A stretch of DNA of 64,000 nucleotides from Noviherbaspirillum sedimenti (lineage in GTDB: Bacteria > Pseudomonadota > Gammaproteobacteria > Burkholderiales > Burkholderiaceae_D), in NCBI RefSeq assembly GCF_003590835.1, contig NZ_QYUQ01000002.1, forward strand, positions 3,844,001 to 3,908,000, in the 5' to 3' direction. Below are positions 30,375 to 39,072 of the stretch, in pieces (the stretch's first letter is position 1; each line of letters starts with the position of its first letter). Position numbers and translations under genes: made by a program. Below the pieces are notes generated by a model, which made no database searches, was not told where the DNA came from, and saw only the letters and a list, made by a program, of their open reading frames with translations.

Positions 30375-30743
30375 GTGAATCAAGGCGTGGCGCCATTCGA
30401 GTTGACCGATGAGTTGTACCTGTTTGAAGTATTTGAAGAGTCGGTCATTCCCTTATTCCGGAGCGACTTCACCTTCACTGCAGAACATTTCTTTTCTGCC
30501 AAGCAGGCCTTGGCGGGAAATCTGAATGCCAATGCAGGCTGGCAGCATGCGCCAGGAAGCAATCTGGTCGGCTGGGTAAAACGTTACCGCAACAGTCCGA
30601 TCGTGTATCTGCAATTCGGCGATGGCCCGGTTACTTACCGCAATCCCTCGTTTCGTAAAATTCTGCAGAATGCAATTTGCTGGGCATGCTCGCCCGAAGT
30701 GCTGCGCTGGGCGCGTGAATCGGGCGAGACGGGTAAAGCCTAA
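30375..30743 (+). pseudogene. C-terminal fragment of a ThuA-like protein
   Basis: About 122 residues from a GTG at 30375 reading VNQGVAPFELTDELYLFEVF, then PGSNLVGWVKRYRNSPIVYLQ. This is the last part of a ThuA (trehalose-utilisation, class I amidotransferase-like) domain, which normally has about 100 further residues in front. The front is replaced by the hairpin and adenosyltransferase end, so this is a 5'-truncated gene. No ribosome site is evident. The reading frame is otherwise uninterrupted, so the truncation may be recent. Confidence 0.7.
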
Positions 30744-30793
30744 GCCTGTCATGAGCCTGCTGTGATTTCCCTAACGCCCGATTGCAAATGGCA

Positions 30794-32416
30794 TCAGCGT
30801 CGCGGTGCAGCGCCAAATCCACGGATTGTTTCACCGATATACCGCCTCGTCCGCGGCGGTTCCTCGCCAATATGGAAGGCCAGGCGGCGATTGCGCAGTT
30901 CAAGATCGGCGGCGGTGAAGTGTTCCAGGCGGCGCTGGTGCTCGATCCAGTTTTCGTCAAGGAAGTATTCAATATAGCGTCCCGCCTGAGAAATATCGCG
31001 GAACAGTCCCCACGACAGGGCACCCTGGCGCAGCCGTGCAAGGCGGGTCTCATGCATCACGGCGTTGAAGGTTCGGGCATTCTCGGGGGCGATCAGGTAT
31101 TCGATGGCGACCATCACGGGGCCCTCGTTGGGCTCGATATCGATCACCGGGGGCGGGGCGGCGCCGGTCGGTGCGGCCGGGGTGAGATCTTCGTCGACAA
31201 TCCCCCCCGCACCCTGGCGTTTCGTGAGCAGCAGCATCATTGGGCCCAGCACCGCTGCGGCGATGATGCTCGTCGGTACCGAACTCAGGTGCGCGACGTA
31301 GCCCCACAGGGCTGCCCCGGCGGCGCCGCCACCCATCAGGGCCATCTGGTAGATCGACATGCCGCGTGCGCGCACCCAATCCGGTAGCGCCAACTGGGCA
31401 GACACGGTCATGGAGTTTGCCGTGCCGATCCACGCCATGCCGGCCACCGCCATCGCCGGCACCGCAAACCATAGATTCGGTGACAGCACCGTCGCGACGG
31501 CGGCTACCGCGTGCACGCAGGTGCCCCAGTACACCATGGTGTCGCGCTCGATGTGGCGTCGCAGGCGGGTAAGATTGAGTGCCATGATTAACGCGCCGGT
31601 GCCCATCGCCGCGAGCAGTAGCGTGAAGGCGCCTGGACCGCCGTCTTCCATCCGGCGCGCAATCAGCGGCAGGAGCGCCGTCAGTGAAGTTGCCTGTAAA
31701 AAGAACAGGAAAGTCCGTACCAGTACGGTGCGCATGCGCGGCGACTGTTTGACGTGCTGAAGCCCTACGCGCATCGCGGCGAAGAAGCGTTCGCCGGGCA
31801 GTGCACTGATCTTCGGCTCCGAGCGCCAGCGCAGGATCAGCACGAAGGCAATCACCGACAGCGCGGCGTTGAGCAGGAAGACATAGGCGCTGCCGGCACC
31901 GGCGAGCAGGGCGCCGGCGATGACCGGTCCGATGACGCGGGACATGTTCGCCGCAATGCCATTGAGCGCCAGTGCCGCGGGCAGGTCGTGGCGAGGCACC
32001 AGTTCGGGGACAATTGCGGCGAACACCGGCCAGCGCATCGCCATGGTGATGCCGTTGGCAAAGGTGAGCACGAGCAGCAGCGGCGCCGTCAGCGCGTCGG
32101 CGAAGGCAAGCGCGGCAAGCAGGATGGCGACGAGACCGGCCCACACCTGCGTCAGCGCGAAATAGCGGCGCCGGTCGACGATGTCCGCCAGCGCACCGCT
32201 CGGCAGGCCCAGCAGGAAGACCGGAAGGGTCGAGGCTGCTTGCACCATGGCAACCATGAAAGCATTTTCGGTAAGCGAGGTCATCAGCCACGCAGAGGCG
32301 ACCTCGTTCATCCACATCGTCATGTTGGCGGCGAGCCATGCCAGCCACAGCATGCGGAAGACAGGCTGGCGCAGCGGGGCCATGGCTGACAGGGCTGCAC
32401 TCGAATCGTTCGGCAA
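30794..32416 (-). CDS. MFS transporter with C-terminal dimeric alpha/beta-barrel domain
   Basis: About 540 residues from a TTG at 32416, which has AAGGAG nine bases upstream; a TTG 15 codons earlier lacks a site. Residues 1-390 have some ten to twelve membrane helices with the MFS loop GLPSGALADIVDRRRYF and belong to the EntS-like MFS_3 group. The last 120 residues are soluble and read like a small alpha/beta barrel (GPVMVAIEYLIAPENARTF, GALSWGLFRDI), a combination known in this group. The exported compound is unknown. It converges on the ThuA fragment. Confidence 0.88.
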   Translation of the reverse strand: MPNDSSAALSAMAPLRQPVFRMLWLAWLAANMTMWMNEVASAWLMTSLTENAFMVAMVQAASTLPVFLLGLPSGALADIVDRRRYFALTQVWAGLVAILLAALAFADALTAPLLLVLTFANGITMAMRWPVFAAIVPELVPRHDLPAALALNGIAANMSRVIGPVIAGALLAGAGSAYVFLLNAALSVIAFVLILRWRSEPKISALPGERFFAAMRVGLQHVKQSPRMRTVLVRTFLFFLQATSLTALLPLIARRMEDGGPGAFTLLLAAMGTGALIMALNLTRLRRHIERDTMVYWGTCVHAVAAVATVLSPNLWFAVPAMAVAGMAWIGTANSMTVSAQLALPDWVRARGMSIYQMALMGGGAAGAALWGYVAHLSSVPTSIIAAAVLGPMMLLLTKRQGAGGIVDEDLTPAAPTGAAPPPVIDIEPNEGPVMVAIEYLIAPENARTFNAVMHETRLARLRQGALSWGLFRDISQAGRYIEYFLDENWIEHQRRLEHFTAADLELRNRRLAFHIGEEPPRTRRYIGETIRGFGAAPRR

Positions 32417-32655
32417 GCGGATATTCTCCTTCGGCGGGATCGGTTCAGTTCGCAGTGTCAAAAATGTTTACAAGCACAACTTGACGCTCACACCTGCGGC
32501 ATTGTTATGGGTCAAGTATAACGGCAACTCCGCCGGTAGATGAGGCTTGACACTCTTTTGTTTTGCGAAATACCGGCTTGGTAAAATAAAGAACATCGTT
32601 TGCTGCCGAGGTATTACGATCCGTTCAGAGCTTAAATATAAACTGAGGAGACAAA

Positions 32656-33141
32656 GTGTTAATCAGTAATCAAAAAGACTTTTTCGCCGGACTGATGTTC
32701 ACCGTGGTCGGCGGCGCGTTCGCGCTGGGTGCGCGAGAATACTCAATAGGCACTTCCGCAAGCATGGGCCCTGGCTACTTCCCGCTGATGCTGGGCATCC
32801 TGCTGGCGGCTCTGGGCATAGCGTTGGCGCTGCAGTCGTTCGGCGAGCCGGACGAGGATGAAAAGGTTGGCGCCATCGCCTGGCAGCCTCTGTTCTTCAT
32901 CACCATTGCCAATCTTGCATTCGGCATCCTGCTCGGCGGCCTGCCCTTGATCGGGCTGCCGTCCATGGGCCTGGTATTGGCCATCATCGCGCTGGTGCTG
33001 CTCGCTTCGCTCGCGGGCGAGGAGTTCAAGCTGCGCGAGGCACTCGTACTCGCAGGCGTGCTGGCATTGGGCAGCTGGCTGGTGTTTATCAAATTAATCA
33101 ATCTGCCGATCCAGCTGTGGCCGGCCTTCTTCACCGCTTGA
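32656..33141 (+). CDS. tctB: Tripartite tricarboxylate transporter small membrane subunit TctB
   Basis: 161 residues from a GTG with GAGGAG seven bases upstream. Four hydrophobic segments; the N-terminal YSIGTSASMGPGYFPLMLGI is the TctB signature. It forms the membrane part with TctA, encoded 13 bases downstream. No receptor gene is adjacent; four TctC/Bug receptors are encoded further on. Confidence 0.93.
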   Translation: MLISNQKDFFAGLMFTVVGGAFALGAREYSIGTSASMGPGYFPLMLGILLAALGIALALQSFGEPDEDEKVGAIAWQPLFFITIANLAFGILLGGLPLIGLPSMGLVLAIIALVLLASLAGEEFKLREALVLAGVLALGSWLVFIKLINLPIQLWPAFFTA

Positions 33142-33154
33142 AAGGACGCGCACC

Positions 33155-34669
33155 ATGATGGATCTGATCAACAATCTCGCGCTGGGCCTGGGCGTCGCCT
33201 TCACTGCCCAGAACCTGCTGTATGCTTTCGTCGGCTGCCTGCTTGGCACCGTTATCGGCGTGCTGCCGGGCCTGGGTCCGCTGGCCACCATCGCCATGCT
33301 GCTGCCGGTGACCTACTCGCTGCCACCGCTGGCTGCGCTCATCATGTTGGCGGGCATCTATTACGGTGCGCAGTACGGCGGTTCGACCACTGCCATCCTG
33401 GTCAACCTTCCTGGCGAGTCTTCCTCGGTGGTGACGGCGCTTGACGGCTATCAGATGGCGCGCAAGGGGCGAGCGGGTCCGGCACTGGCGGCCGCCGGCA
33501 TCGGCAGCTTCATTGCCGGCACTGTCGGTACACTGGTGTTGGCAGCTTTTGCCGTGCCGCTGACTGCAGTTGCCTTCAAGTTCGGACCTGCCGAGTACTT
33601 CTCGCTCATGGTGCTGGGCTTGATCGGTGCGGTGGTGCTGTCTTCGGGATCGCTGCTCAAGGCAATTGCCATGATCGTCCTCGGCCTGCTCATCGGCACT
33701 ATCGGCACCGATGTCAACTCGGGCATGGAGCGCTACAGCTTTGGCCTTCCCGATCTCTCGGACGGCATAGGCTTCCTGGTTATCGCGATGGGCATCTTCG
33801 GCTTCGGCGACATTATCAAGAATCTGTCGGACAAGGGGACAAAGCGCGAGCTCTTCACCAAGAAGGTCGAAAACCTGATGCCTACACGCAAAGACTTCAA
33901 GCTCATGCTGCCTGCGGTGCTGCGGGGCACGACGCTGGGATCGATGCTGGGCATTCTACCCGGAGGGGGCGCGCTGCTGTCGGCATTTGCCGCCTACTCG
34001 GTCGAGAAGAAGATCCGCCTGCAGCCTGGCGAGGTGCCCCTGGGTCAAGGGAATATCCGCGGGGTGGCAGGTCCCGAGTCGGCCAACAATGCCGGCGCGC
34101 AGACTTCCTTCATCCCGATGCTGACGCTTGGTATTCCGGCCAACGCAGTGATGGCGCTGATGGTGGGCGCGATGACCATTCACAATATTCAGCCTGGACC
34201 CCAGGTCATGACGAGCAATCCGGAGCTGTTCTGGGGCCTGATTGCTTCCATGTGGATTGGCAACTTGATGCTGGTGGTCTTGAACCTGCCGCTCGTCGGC
34301 ATCTGGATCAAGCTGCTGACGGTGCCGTACCGCTGGCTGTTCCCGGCAATCGTGATGTTCTGCGCGATCGGCGTCTACTCGACCAACAACAACACCTTCG
34401 ACATTTGGATGCTGGGCTTATTCGGGATCATCGGCTACGGCTTCGTCAAGCTCGGCTGCGAACCGGCGCCGCTGCTGCTCGGCCTGATTCTGGGACCGAT
34501 GATGGAAGAGAACCTGCGCCGCGCTTTGCTGCTGTCGCGTGGCGAATGGAGCGTGATCATCACGCGGCCGTTGTCGGCGGTTCTGCTGGCTGCTGCACTT
34601 GTCATGCTGGTAGTGGTGCTTTTGCCTTCGGTTAAGAGGAAGCGTGAAGAAGCGTTCGTGGAAGATTGA
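33155..34669 (+). CDS. tctA: Tripartite tricarboxylate transporter large membrane subunit TctA
   Basis: 504 residues, about twelve membrane helices. Signatures: GVLPGLGPLATIAMLLPVTY, YYGAQYGGSTTAILVNLPGE and GILPGGGALLSAFAAYSVEK, the repeated Gly-rich loops of the family. It imports tricarboxylates or other carboxylates handed over by a periplasmic Bug receptor, driven by an ion gradient. In an operon with tctB. The substrate depends on the receptor and is not known. Confidence 0.95.
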   Translation: MMDLINNLALGLGVAFTAQNLLYAFVGCLLGTVIGVLPGLGPLATIAMLLPVTYSLPPLAALIMLAGIYYGAQYGGSTTAILVNLPGESSSVVTALDGYQMARKGRAGPALAAAGIGSFIAGTVGTLVLAAFAVPLTAVAFKFGPAEYFSLMVLGLIGAVVLSSGSLLKAIAMIVLGLLIGTIGTDVNSGMERYSFGLPDLSDGIGFLVIAMGIFGFGDIIKNLSDKGTKRELFTKKVENLMPTRKDFKLMLPAVLRGTTLGSMLGILPGGGALLSAFAAYSVEKKIRLQPGEVPLGQGNIRGVAGPESANNAGAQTSFIPMLTLGIPANAVMALMVGAMTIHNIQPGPQVMTSNPELFWGLIASMWIGNLMLVVLNLPLVGIWIKLLTVPYRWLFPAIVMFCAIGVYSTNNNTFDIWMLGLFGIIGYGFVKLGCEPAPLLLGLILGPMMEENLRRALLLSRGEWSVIITRPLSAVLLAAALVMLVVVLLPSVKRKREEAFVED

Positions 34670-34758
34670 ATTGAAAAGTGCATGGCCAAGGCCATGGAGT
34701 AGTGCTGAATATGTAGTTTGAACCGGGTCTCACATCCCTTCTCCTTTGGGGTGCTTTA

Positions 34759-34788
34759 GCGGGCCGCCTCGGTGGTCCGCCTTTTTAT
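34759..34788 (+). terminator. Terminator-like hairpin immediately upstream of etfB copy 2
   Basis: GCGGGCCGCC pairs with GGTGGTCCGC (two G-U pairs), followed by CTTTTTATT. It ends tctBA transcription, yet its T-run ends only 16 bases before the etfB start and abuts the ribosome site AGGAG. So etfB copy 2 is either reached by read-through or has this hairpin in its own leader. The surrounding 65 bases resemble those after pntB. Confidence 0.8.
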
Positions 34789-34803
34789 TCGCAGGAGTGT
34801 CAC

Positions 34804-35553
34804 ATGAAAATTCTGGTACCAGTCAAGCGCGTGGTGGATTACAACGTCAAGGTGCGCGTCAAGTCCGATGGTTCGGGCGTCGAACTCGCCAACGTCAAGA
34901 TGTCGATGAACCCTTTCGATGAAATCGCCGTCGAGGAAGCCATGCGCCTGAAAGAAGCCGGCAAGGCGACCGAAGTCATCGCCGTGTCCTGTGGCGTGAC
35001 GCAGTGTCAGGAAACCTTGCGCACCGCCATGGCCATCGGCGCCGACCGCGCCATTCTGGTGGAAACCGATGCCGAATTGCAGCCGCTGGCGGTGGCGAAA
35101 CTCCTGAAAGCCCTGGCCGACAAGGAACAGCCGCAACTGATCATCCTCGGCAAGCAAGCCATCGATGACGACAATAACCAGACTGGCCAGATGCTGGCAG
35201 CCCTGCTGGGCTGGGGGCAAGCCACCTTTGCTTCCAAGGTCGTGATCGAAGGCGACAAGGCACTGGTGACCCGCGAAGTCGATGGCGGCCTGGAAACCGT
35301 CTCCCTGGCGCTGCCGGCCATCGTCACCACCGACCTGCGCCTGAACGAGCCGCGCTACGTGACCCTGCCCAACATCATGAAGGCCAAGAAAAAGCCGCTC
35401 GATATCGTCAAGCCGGCCGATCTCAACGTCGATGTGGCGCCGCGCTTGAAGACCCTGAAAGTGGTCGAGCCGGCCAAGCGCTCGGCCGGCATCCTCGTGC
35501 CGGATGTGGCGACCCTCGTGGCCAAGCTGAAGAACGAAGCCAAAGTCATTTAG
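34804..35553 (+). CDS. etfB: Electron-transfer flavoprotein beta subunit, copy 2
   Basis: 249 residues, nearly the same as copy 1 ([42 protein letters not shown]), with scattered conservative changes such as V to I and R to K; many codon differences are silent. It is intact and so probably functional. It heads the second etf locus, which lacks lipA and pnt genes and is followed by gene remnants. AGGAG is seven bases before the ATG. Confidence 0.96.
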   Translation: MKILVPVKRVVDYNVKVRVKSDGSGVELANVKMSMNPFDEIAVEEAMRLKEAGKATEVIAVSCGVTQCQETLRTAMAIGADRAILVETDAELQPLAVAKLLKALADKEQPQLIILGKQAIDDDNNQTGQMLAALLGWGQATFASKVVIEGDKALVTREVDGGLETVSLALPAIVTTDLRLNEPRYVTLPNIMKAKKKPLDIVKPADLNVDVAPRLKTLKVVEPAKRSAGILVPDVATLVAKLKNEAKVI

Positions 35554-35583
35554 CCCTCTCCGAACTGCACAGGAACCATTGTC

Positions 35584-35745
35584 ATGGAAAACATTCACCA
35601 GCCCACCAAAGAGCAAATCAGGGAGTGGCTTGCCAACCGGAGGAAAAGCCCGGCCCCGCTTCCCGATGCCAAACAGATTCGGCGCCAGCTGGGCTGGGAA
35701 CAAAATGACCATGCATGCCAGCAACCCATTCAACAAGCAGCCTGA
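35584..35745 (+). CDS. Small conserved protein between etfB and etfA, copy 2
   Basis: 53 residues. It matches the 15871 ORF from MENIHQPTKEQ through RRQL, with changes in the last third (WEQNDHACQQ here). Several substitutions between copies are at third codon positions, and neither copy has a stop or frameshift, which indicates selection on the protein. Function unknown. Confidence 0.75.
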   Translation: MENIHQPTKEQIREWLANRRKSPAPLPDAKQIRRQLGWEQNDHACQQPIQQAA

Positions 35746-35791
35746 GCCGCCGCACCATCGCTGCCCAGACCGATCACTTCATCAGGAAATC

Positions 35792-36721
35792 ATGACTGCA
35801 CTCGTCATTGCCGAACACGACAACGCTACCCTCAAGGGCAGCACTGCCCATACCGTCACCGCTGCCGCCGCCTGCGGCGGTGACGTCCATGTCCTCATTG
35901 CCGGCCACAACTGCGGCGCGGCTGCCGCCGCTGCCGCCCAGCTGGCGGGTGTCGGTAAAGTTCTGGTGGCCGATGCCGCGCATTTTGCCGATGGCCTCGC
36001 CGAGAATGTCGCGGCCCAGGCGTTGGCGCTGGCCAAGGACTACTCGCACATCCTCGCCCCGGCCACCGCCTATGGCAAGAACATCGCCCCGCGCGTGGCC
36101 GCCAGACTGGATGTGGGCCAGATCTCCGAAATCACCAGGGTCGATGCGCCCGATACCTTCGAGCGCCCGATCTACGCCGGCAATGCGATTGCCACCGTGC
36201 AATCCATTGATCCGATCAAGGTGATCACCGTGCGCACCACCGGCTTCGATGCCGCTGGCGCCGGCGGTAGTGCCGCCGTTGAAGCCCTGCCTGTCGTTGC
36301 GGACTCCGGCAAATCGGCGTTCGTGTCGCGTGAAGTGGCAAAATCGGACCGCCCCGAACTGACTGCCGCCAAGGTGATCGTCTCGGGCGGCCGTGGCATG
36401 GGTTCGGGCGAGAATTTCAAGATCCTCGAACCCCTGGCCGACAAGCTCAATGCGGCCATGGGGGCCTCGCGCGCGGCGGTGGATGCGGGTTACGTGCCGA
36501 ATGACTGGCAAGTGGGCCAGACCGGCAAGATCGTCGCGCCCCAGTTGTACATCGCGGTGGGTATTTCCGGCGCCATCCAGCATCTGGCCGGCATGAAGGA
36601 TTCGAAGGTGATCGTGGCGATCAACAAGGATGCGGAAGCGCCGATCTTTGCGGTGGCCGATTACGGCATCGTTGGCGACCTGTTCGAAATCGTGCCTGAA
36701 CTGGCTTCTCAGTTGAGCTGA
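35792..36721 (+). CDS. etfA: Electron-transfer flavoprotein alpha subunit, copy 2
   Basis: 309 residues starting [16 protein letters not shown] at an ATG with AGGAAAT upstream. The FAD domain motifs [11 protein letters not shown] and [12 protein letters not shown] are kept. Changes from copy 1 cluster in the linker ([19 protein letters not shown]). Pairs with EtfB copy 2. An ATG earlier in another frame belongs to the small ORF region and is not used. Confidence 0.96.
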   Translation: MTALVIAEHDNATLKGSTAHTVTAAAACGGDVHVLIAGHNCGAAAAAAAQLAGVGKVLVADAAHFADGLAENVAAQALALAKDYSHILAPATAYGKNIAPRVAARLDVGQISEITRVDAPDTFERPIYAGNAIATVQSIDPIKVITVRTTGFDAAGAGGSAAVEALPVVADSGKSAFVSREVAKSDRPELTAAKVIVSGGRGMGSGENFKILEPLADKLNAAMGASRAAVDAGYVPNDWQVGQTGKIVAPQLYIAVGISGAIQHLAGMKDSKVIVAINKDAEAPIFAVADYGIVGDLFEIVPELASQLS

Positions 36722-36781
36722 GAAGTTAAACAAGAGGATTCTCGTGCTTTTATATATTGGTGGACATGCAAGGTTGGATCG

Positions 36782-37033
36782 ATGAAAACCCAGGTCAGCA
36801 TTGGCAAGAATGGACTTGTTGCACTGATTCAGATAAGTAATCTACCGGTTAACACTTCGGTTTCGGTAGTCAAGAAATGGATAGTTAGCCAAGCACAGGG
36901 GGTCAGTCTTGACCCTAACATCCAGATCGTTGTTATAGCTTATGCCGGCCGTACATTCATGACCGGAGGAGCAATCAAAGAATCCGATCTTGATAATTTG
37001 TTCGAGGCTATGCCGGAACTCTCCAGCAATTGA
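36782..37033 (+). pseudogene. N-terminal fragment of an enoyl-CoA hydratase/isomerase
   Basis: 83 residues. LVALIQISNLPVNTSVSVV and IQIVVIAYAGRTFMTGGAIKE match the start of crotonase-fold proteins, normally like VALITINNPPVNAL and GAGRTFVAGADIKE. Key positions have drifted: the oxyanion-hole segment GADI reads GGAI, and the ORF ends where the fold should continue. Probably a decayed FadB/FadJ-like gene that was once part of the second etf locus. Confidence 0.65.
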
Positions 37034-37072
37034 AGATCCGATTTGCACCGGGCATTTTTTAAAGAGCATGTG

Positions 37073-37291
37073 ATGCAACGTGAAACCATGGAATTCGACA
37101 TCGTCGTGGTCGGCGGCGGTCCGGCGGGCGTGTACGAGGTTGTCCGCGACGAATCAGGGCAAGCCCCGCGCCTGCAGATCAACGCGTAGAACTGCATTCA
37201 CTGCAAGACCTGCGACATCAAGGATCCGCCGCAGAACATCGACTGGGTTGTGCCGCAGGGCTGCGAAGGGCCGATCTACCAGGGAATGTGA
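37073..37291 (+). pseudogene. Remnant of a second ETF-quinone oxidoreductase
   Basis: 73 codons in one frame: the start METMEFDIVVVGGGPAGV-like segment (EFDIVVVGGGPAGV), then directly the C-terminal cluster region [30 protein letters not shown] and a normal stop. About 480 central residues are deleted, and a TAG replaces the codon before the cluster Asn. Alignment with the intact copy at 21312 is plain at both ends. It follows etfBA copy 2, so that locus once carried its own etfD. Confidence 0.88.
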
Positions 37292-37438
37292 GCATGGCCA
37301 AGCTGCGGCGCCTGCCAGGCTCCACGCCAGGCAGGCGTCCGGTTGCGTGCGCACGCCCATCCGTTTCCACGGCATGGCTTCCTGGTCATGTCTGAAAAGC
37401 ATCTTCGGAAAACAAGGACGCCGGCTCCTGAAAACAGG

Positions 37439-37525
37439 CATGGACGTTCTGCGAAGATACTTCATACACTGAATAAAAATTCAACTTACGGGCCTCAGGC
37501 CCGTTCCCATTCTGGAGGCGACATC
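37439..37525 (+). promoter_or_regulatory. ALDH leader, repeat copy A
   Basis: From CATGGACGTT to the ALDH start this leader has near relatives at 46988-47071 and 54692-54775. Shared items: CATGGAC, TTC(T)ACAC(T), an AATAAAAA tract, and a GGGCCTCAGGCCC hairpin 30 bases before the start. The conserved AT-rich part is a likely -10 area (TGAATAAAA); the hairpin lies in the 5' UTR. Confidence 0.55.
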
Positions 37526-39004
37526 ATGAAGACGAGCAGTTTGAAAAGCGCAGTGACGGCCGTGCCCATGGCTCAGAAGGCTACTACCCAGGCGGAATCG
37601 ATTCGCATGCAGATCGGCGGCAGCTGGCGCGACGGCGAGAGTCTGCAGGAAGTCCGCGACCCTTATCGTGGTAACGTTGTCGCCTATGCGCCGGTGTCGA
37701 GCAGCCAGGACTGCAACGACGCGCTGGACGCCGCGCAGAAAGCCAAGAAGGTCATGGCAGCCATGCCGGGTTACGAACGGGCTGCACTCCTGAATCGTGC
37801 GGCCGATGGCGTGAGCGCGCGTGCTGAGGAGATTGCCCGCGCCATGACACTGGAAACCGGCAAGGCGCTGCGTGACTCGCTGGCCGAAGCCCAGCGTTCG
37901 GCCGAAACGCTGCGCCTCTACGCCCAGGAAGCCGTTCGCATTCAGGGCGAGCATGTCCCGATGGATGCGAGCGCCATCAGCGCCGGCAAGATCGGGATGG
38001 TCATGCGCTTTCCGGTCGGCGTCGTCGCCGGCATCACCCCGTTCAATGGCCCGGTCAATCTGGCAGTCCACAAGCTGGGTCCGGCGATTGCCGCCGGCAA
38101 CAGCGTCATCCTGAAGCCTTCACCCAAGGCCCCGCTTGCCTTCCACAAGTTCATCGAAGCGGTGATGGAAGCCGGCGTCCCCCCCGGCGCGGTCAACACG
38201 CTCTACGGCGAGGCGGTCGCACCGCAGCTTGTCAGCGATGCGCGCGTCGACTTCGTCAGCTTTACCGGCTCGGTTCCTGTGGGTAAGATCATTCGCAACT
38301 CGGTTGGCATGAAGCGCGTCGCTCTTGAGTTGGGTGGAGTGGGGCCGACGTTCGTTCATCATGATGCCGATTTTGCCACCGCCGCCAAGGCATGCGCGCG
38401 CAATGCCGTGGCGCTCGCCGGCCAGAGCTGCGTTTCCGTCCAAAATGTCTACGTGCACAAGCAGGTGTTCGACACCTTTGTCGATGCGGTTTGCCGCGAG
38501 ATGGATCTGATCCGCTTCGGCGACCCCATGGATATGGCAACCGATGTTGGCACGCTGATCGATGAGCAGGCCGCGATACGTGTTGAGGGCATGATCAAGC
38601 GGGCTGTCGATGCGGGTGCGAAGGTGCTTCGTGGCGGCAAGCGCAACGGCGCTCATCTCGATGCGACGATCCTCACCAACGTCAAGGCTGACATGGAGGT
38701 GGTATGCAACGAGATCTTCGGTCCCGTCATGACGATTCAGCCCTACGAGGAGATCGAGCCGATCTTCCATGCGATCAGCGAAAGCCCCTATGGCCTGCAG
38801 TGCGGCATCTTCACCAATTCGCTCGATCTGGCACTGCATGCGATCAAAAACATACGCACCGGCGGCGTGATCGTCAACGGCACGTCGCGCTGGCGTTCCG
38901 ATCAGATGCCGTATGGCGGGGTCAAGGACAGCGGCATGGGCCGTGAAGGTGCGAAATATTCAACCCTCGACATGACCGAGGAACGCTTCTTCGTCCTGAA
39001 TTGA
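37526..39004 (+). CDS. NAD(P)-dependent aldehyde dehydrogenase
   Basis: 492 residues from an ATG with GGAGG nine bases upstream. ALDH core: ITPFNGPVNLAVHKLGPAIA, SFTGSVPVGKII (cofactor loop), LELGGVGPTFVH (Glu), AGQSCVSVQNVYVH (catalytic Cys), NEIFGPVMTIQPYE. It oxidises an aldehyde to its acid; the closest groups are lactaldehyde/phosphonoacetaldehyde and succinate-semialdehyde-type enzymes. An alcohol dehydrogenase and an SDR follow, which suggests alcohol-to-acid oxidation. Pieces of this gene recur at 47072, 54776 and 56012. Confidence 0.93.
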   Translation: MKTSSLKSAVTAVPMAQKATTQAESIRMQIGGSWRDGESLQEVRDPYRGNVVAYAPVSSSQDCNDALDAAQKAKKVMAAMPGYERAALLNRAADGVSARAEEIARAMTLETGKALRDSLAEAQRSAETLRLYAQEAVRIQGEHVPMDASAISAGKIGMVMRFPVGVVAGITPFNGPVNLAVHKLGPAIAAGNSVILKPSPKAPLAFHKFIEAVMEAGVPPGAVNTLYGEAVAPQLVSDARVDFVSFTGSVPVGKIIRNSVGMKRVALELGGVGPTFVHHDADFATAAKACARNAVALAGQSCVSVQNVYVHKQVFDTFVDAVCREMDLIRFGDPMDMATDVGTLIDEQAAIRVEGMIKRAVDAGAKVLRGGKRNGAHLDATILTNVKADMEVVCNEIFGPVMTIQPYEEIEPIFHAISESPYGLQCGIFTNSLDLALHAIKNIRTGGVIVNGTSRWRSDQMPYGGVKDSGMGREGAKYSTLDMTEERFFVLN

Positions 39005-39072
39005 ATCTCTGGCGCCAAGAGATGGCCCAAGATCAGCTTTGATATTAATGAATTTTTAAGAGGAAATATACA

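Noticed and set aside
37080..37472. A 130-codon ORF over the ETF-QO relic
   Set aside because: It is another frame of the relic; the meaningful frame begins at 37073 and contains an internal stop.
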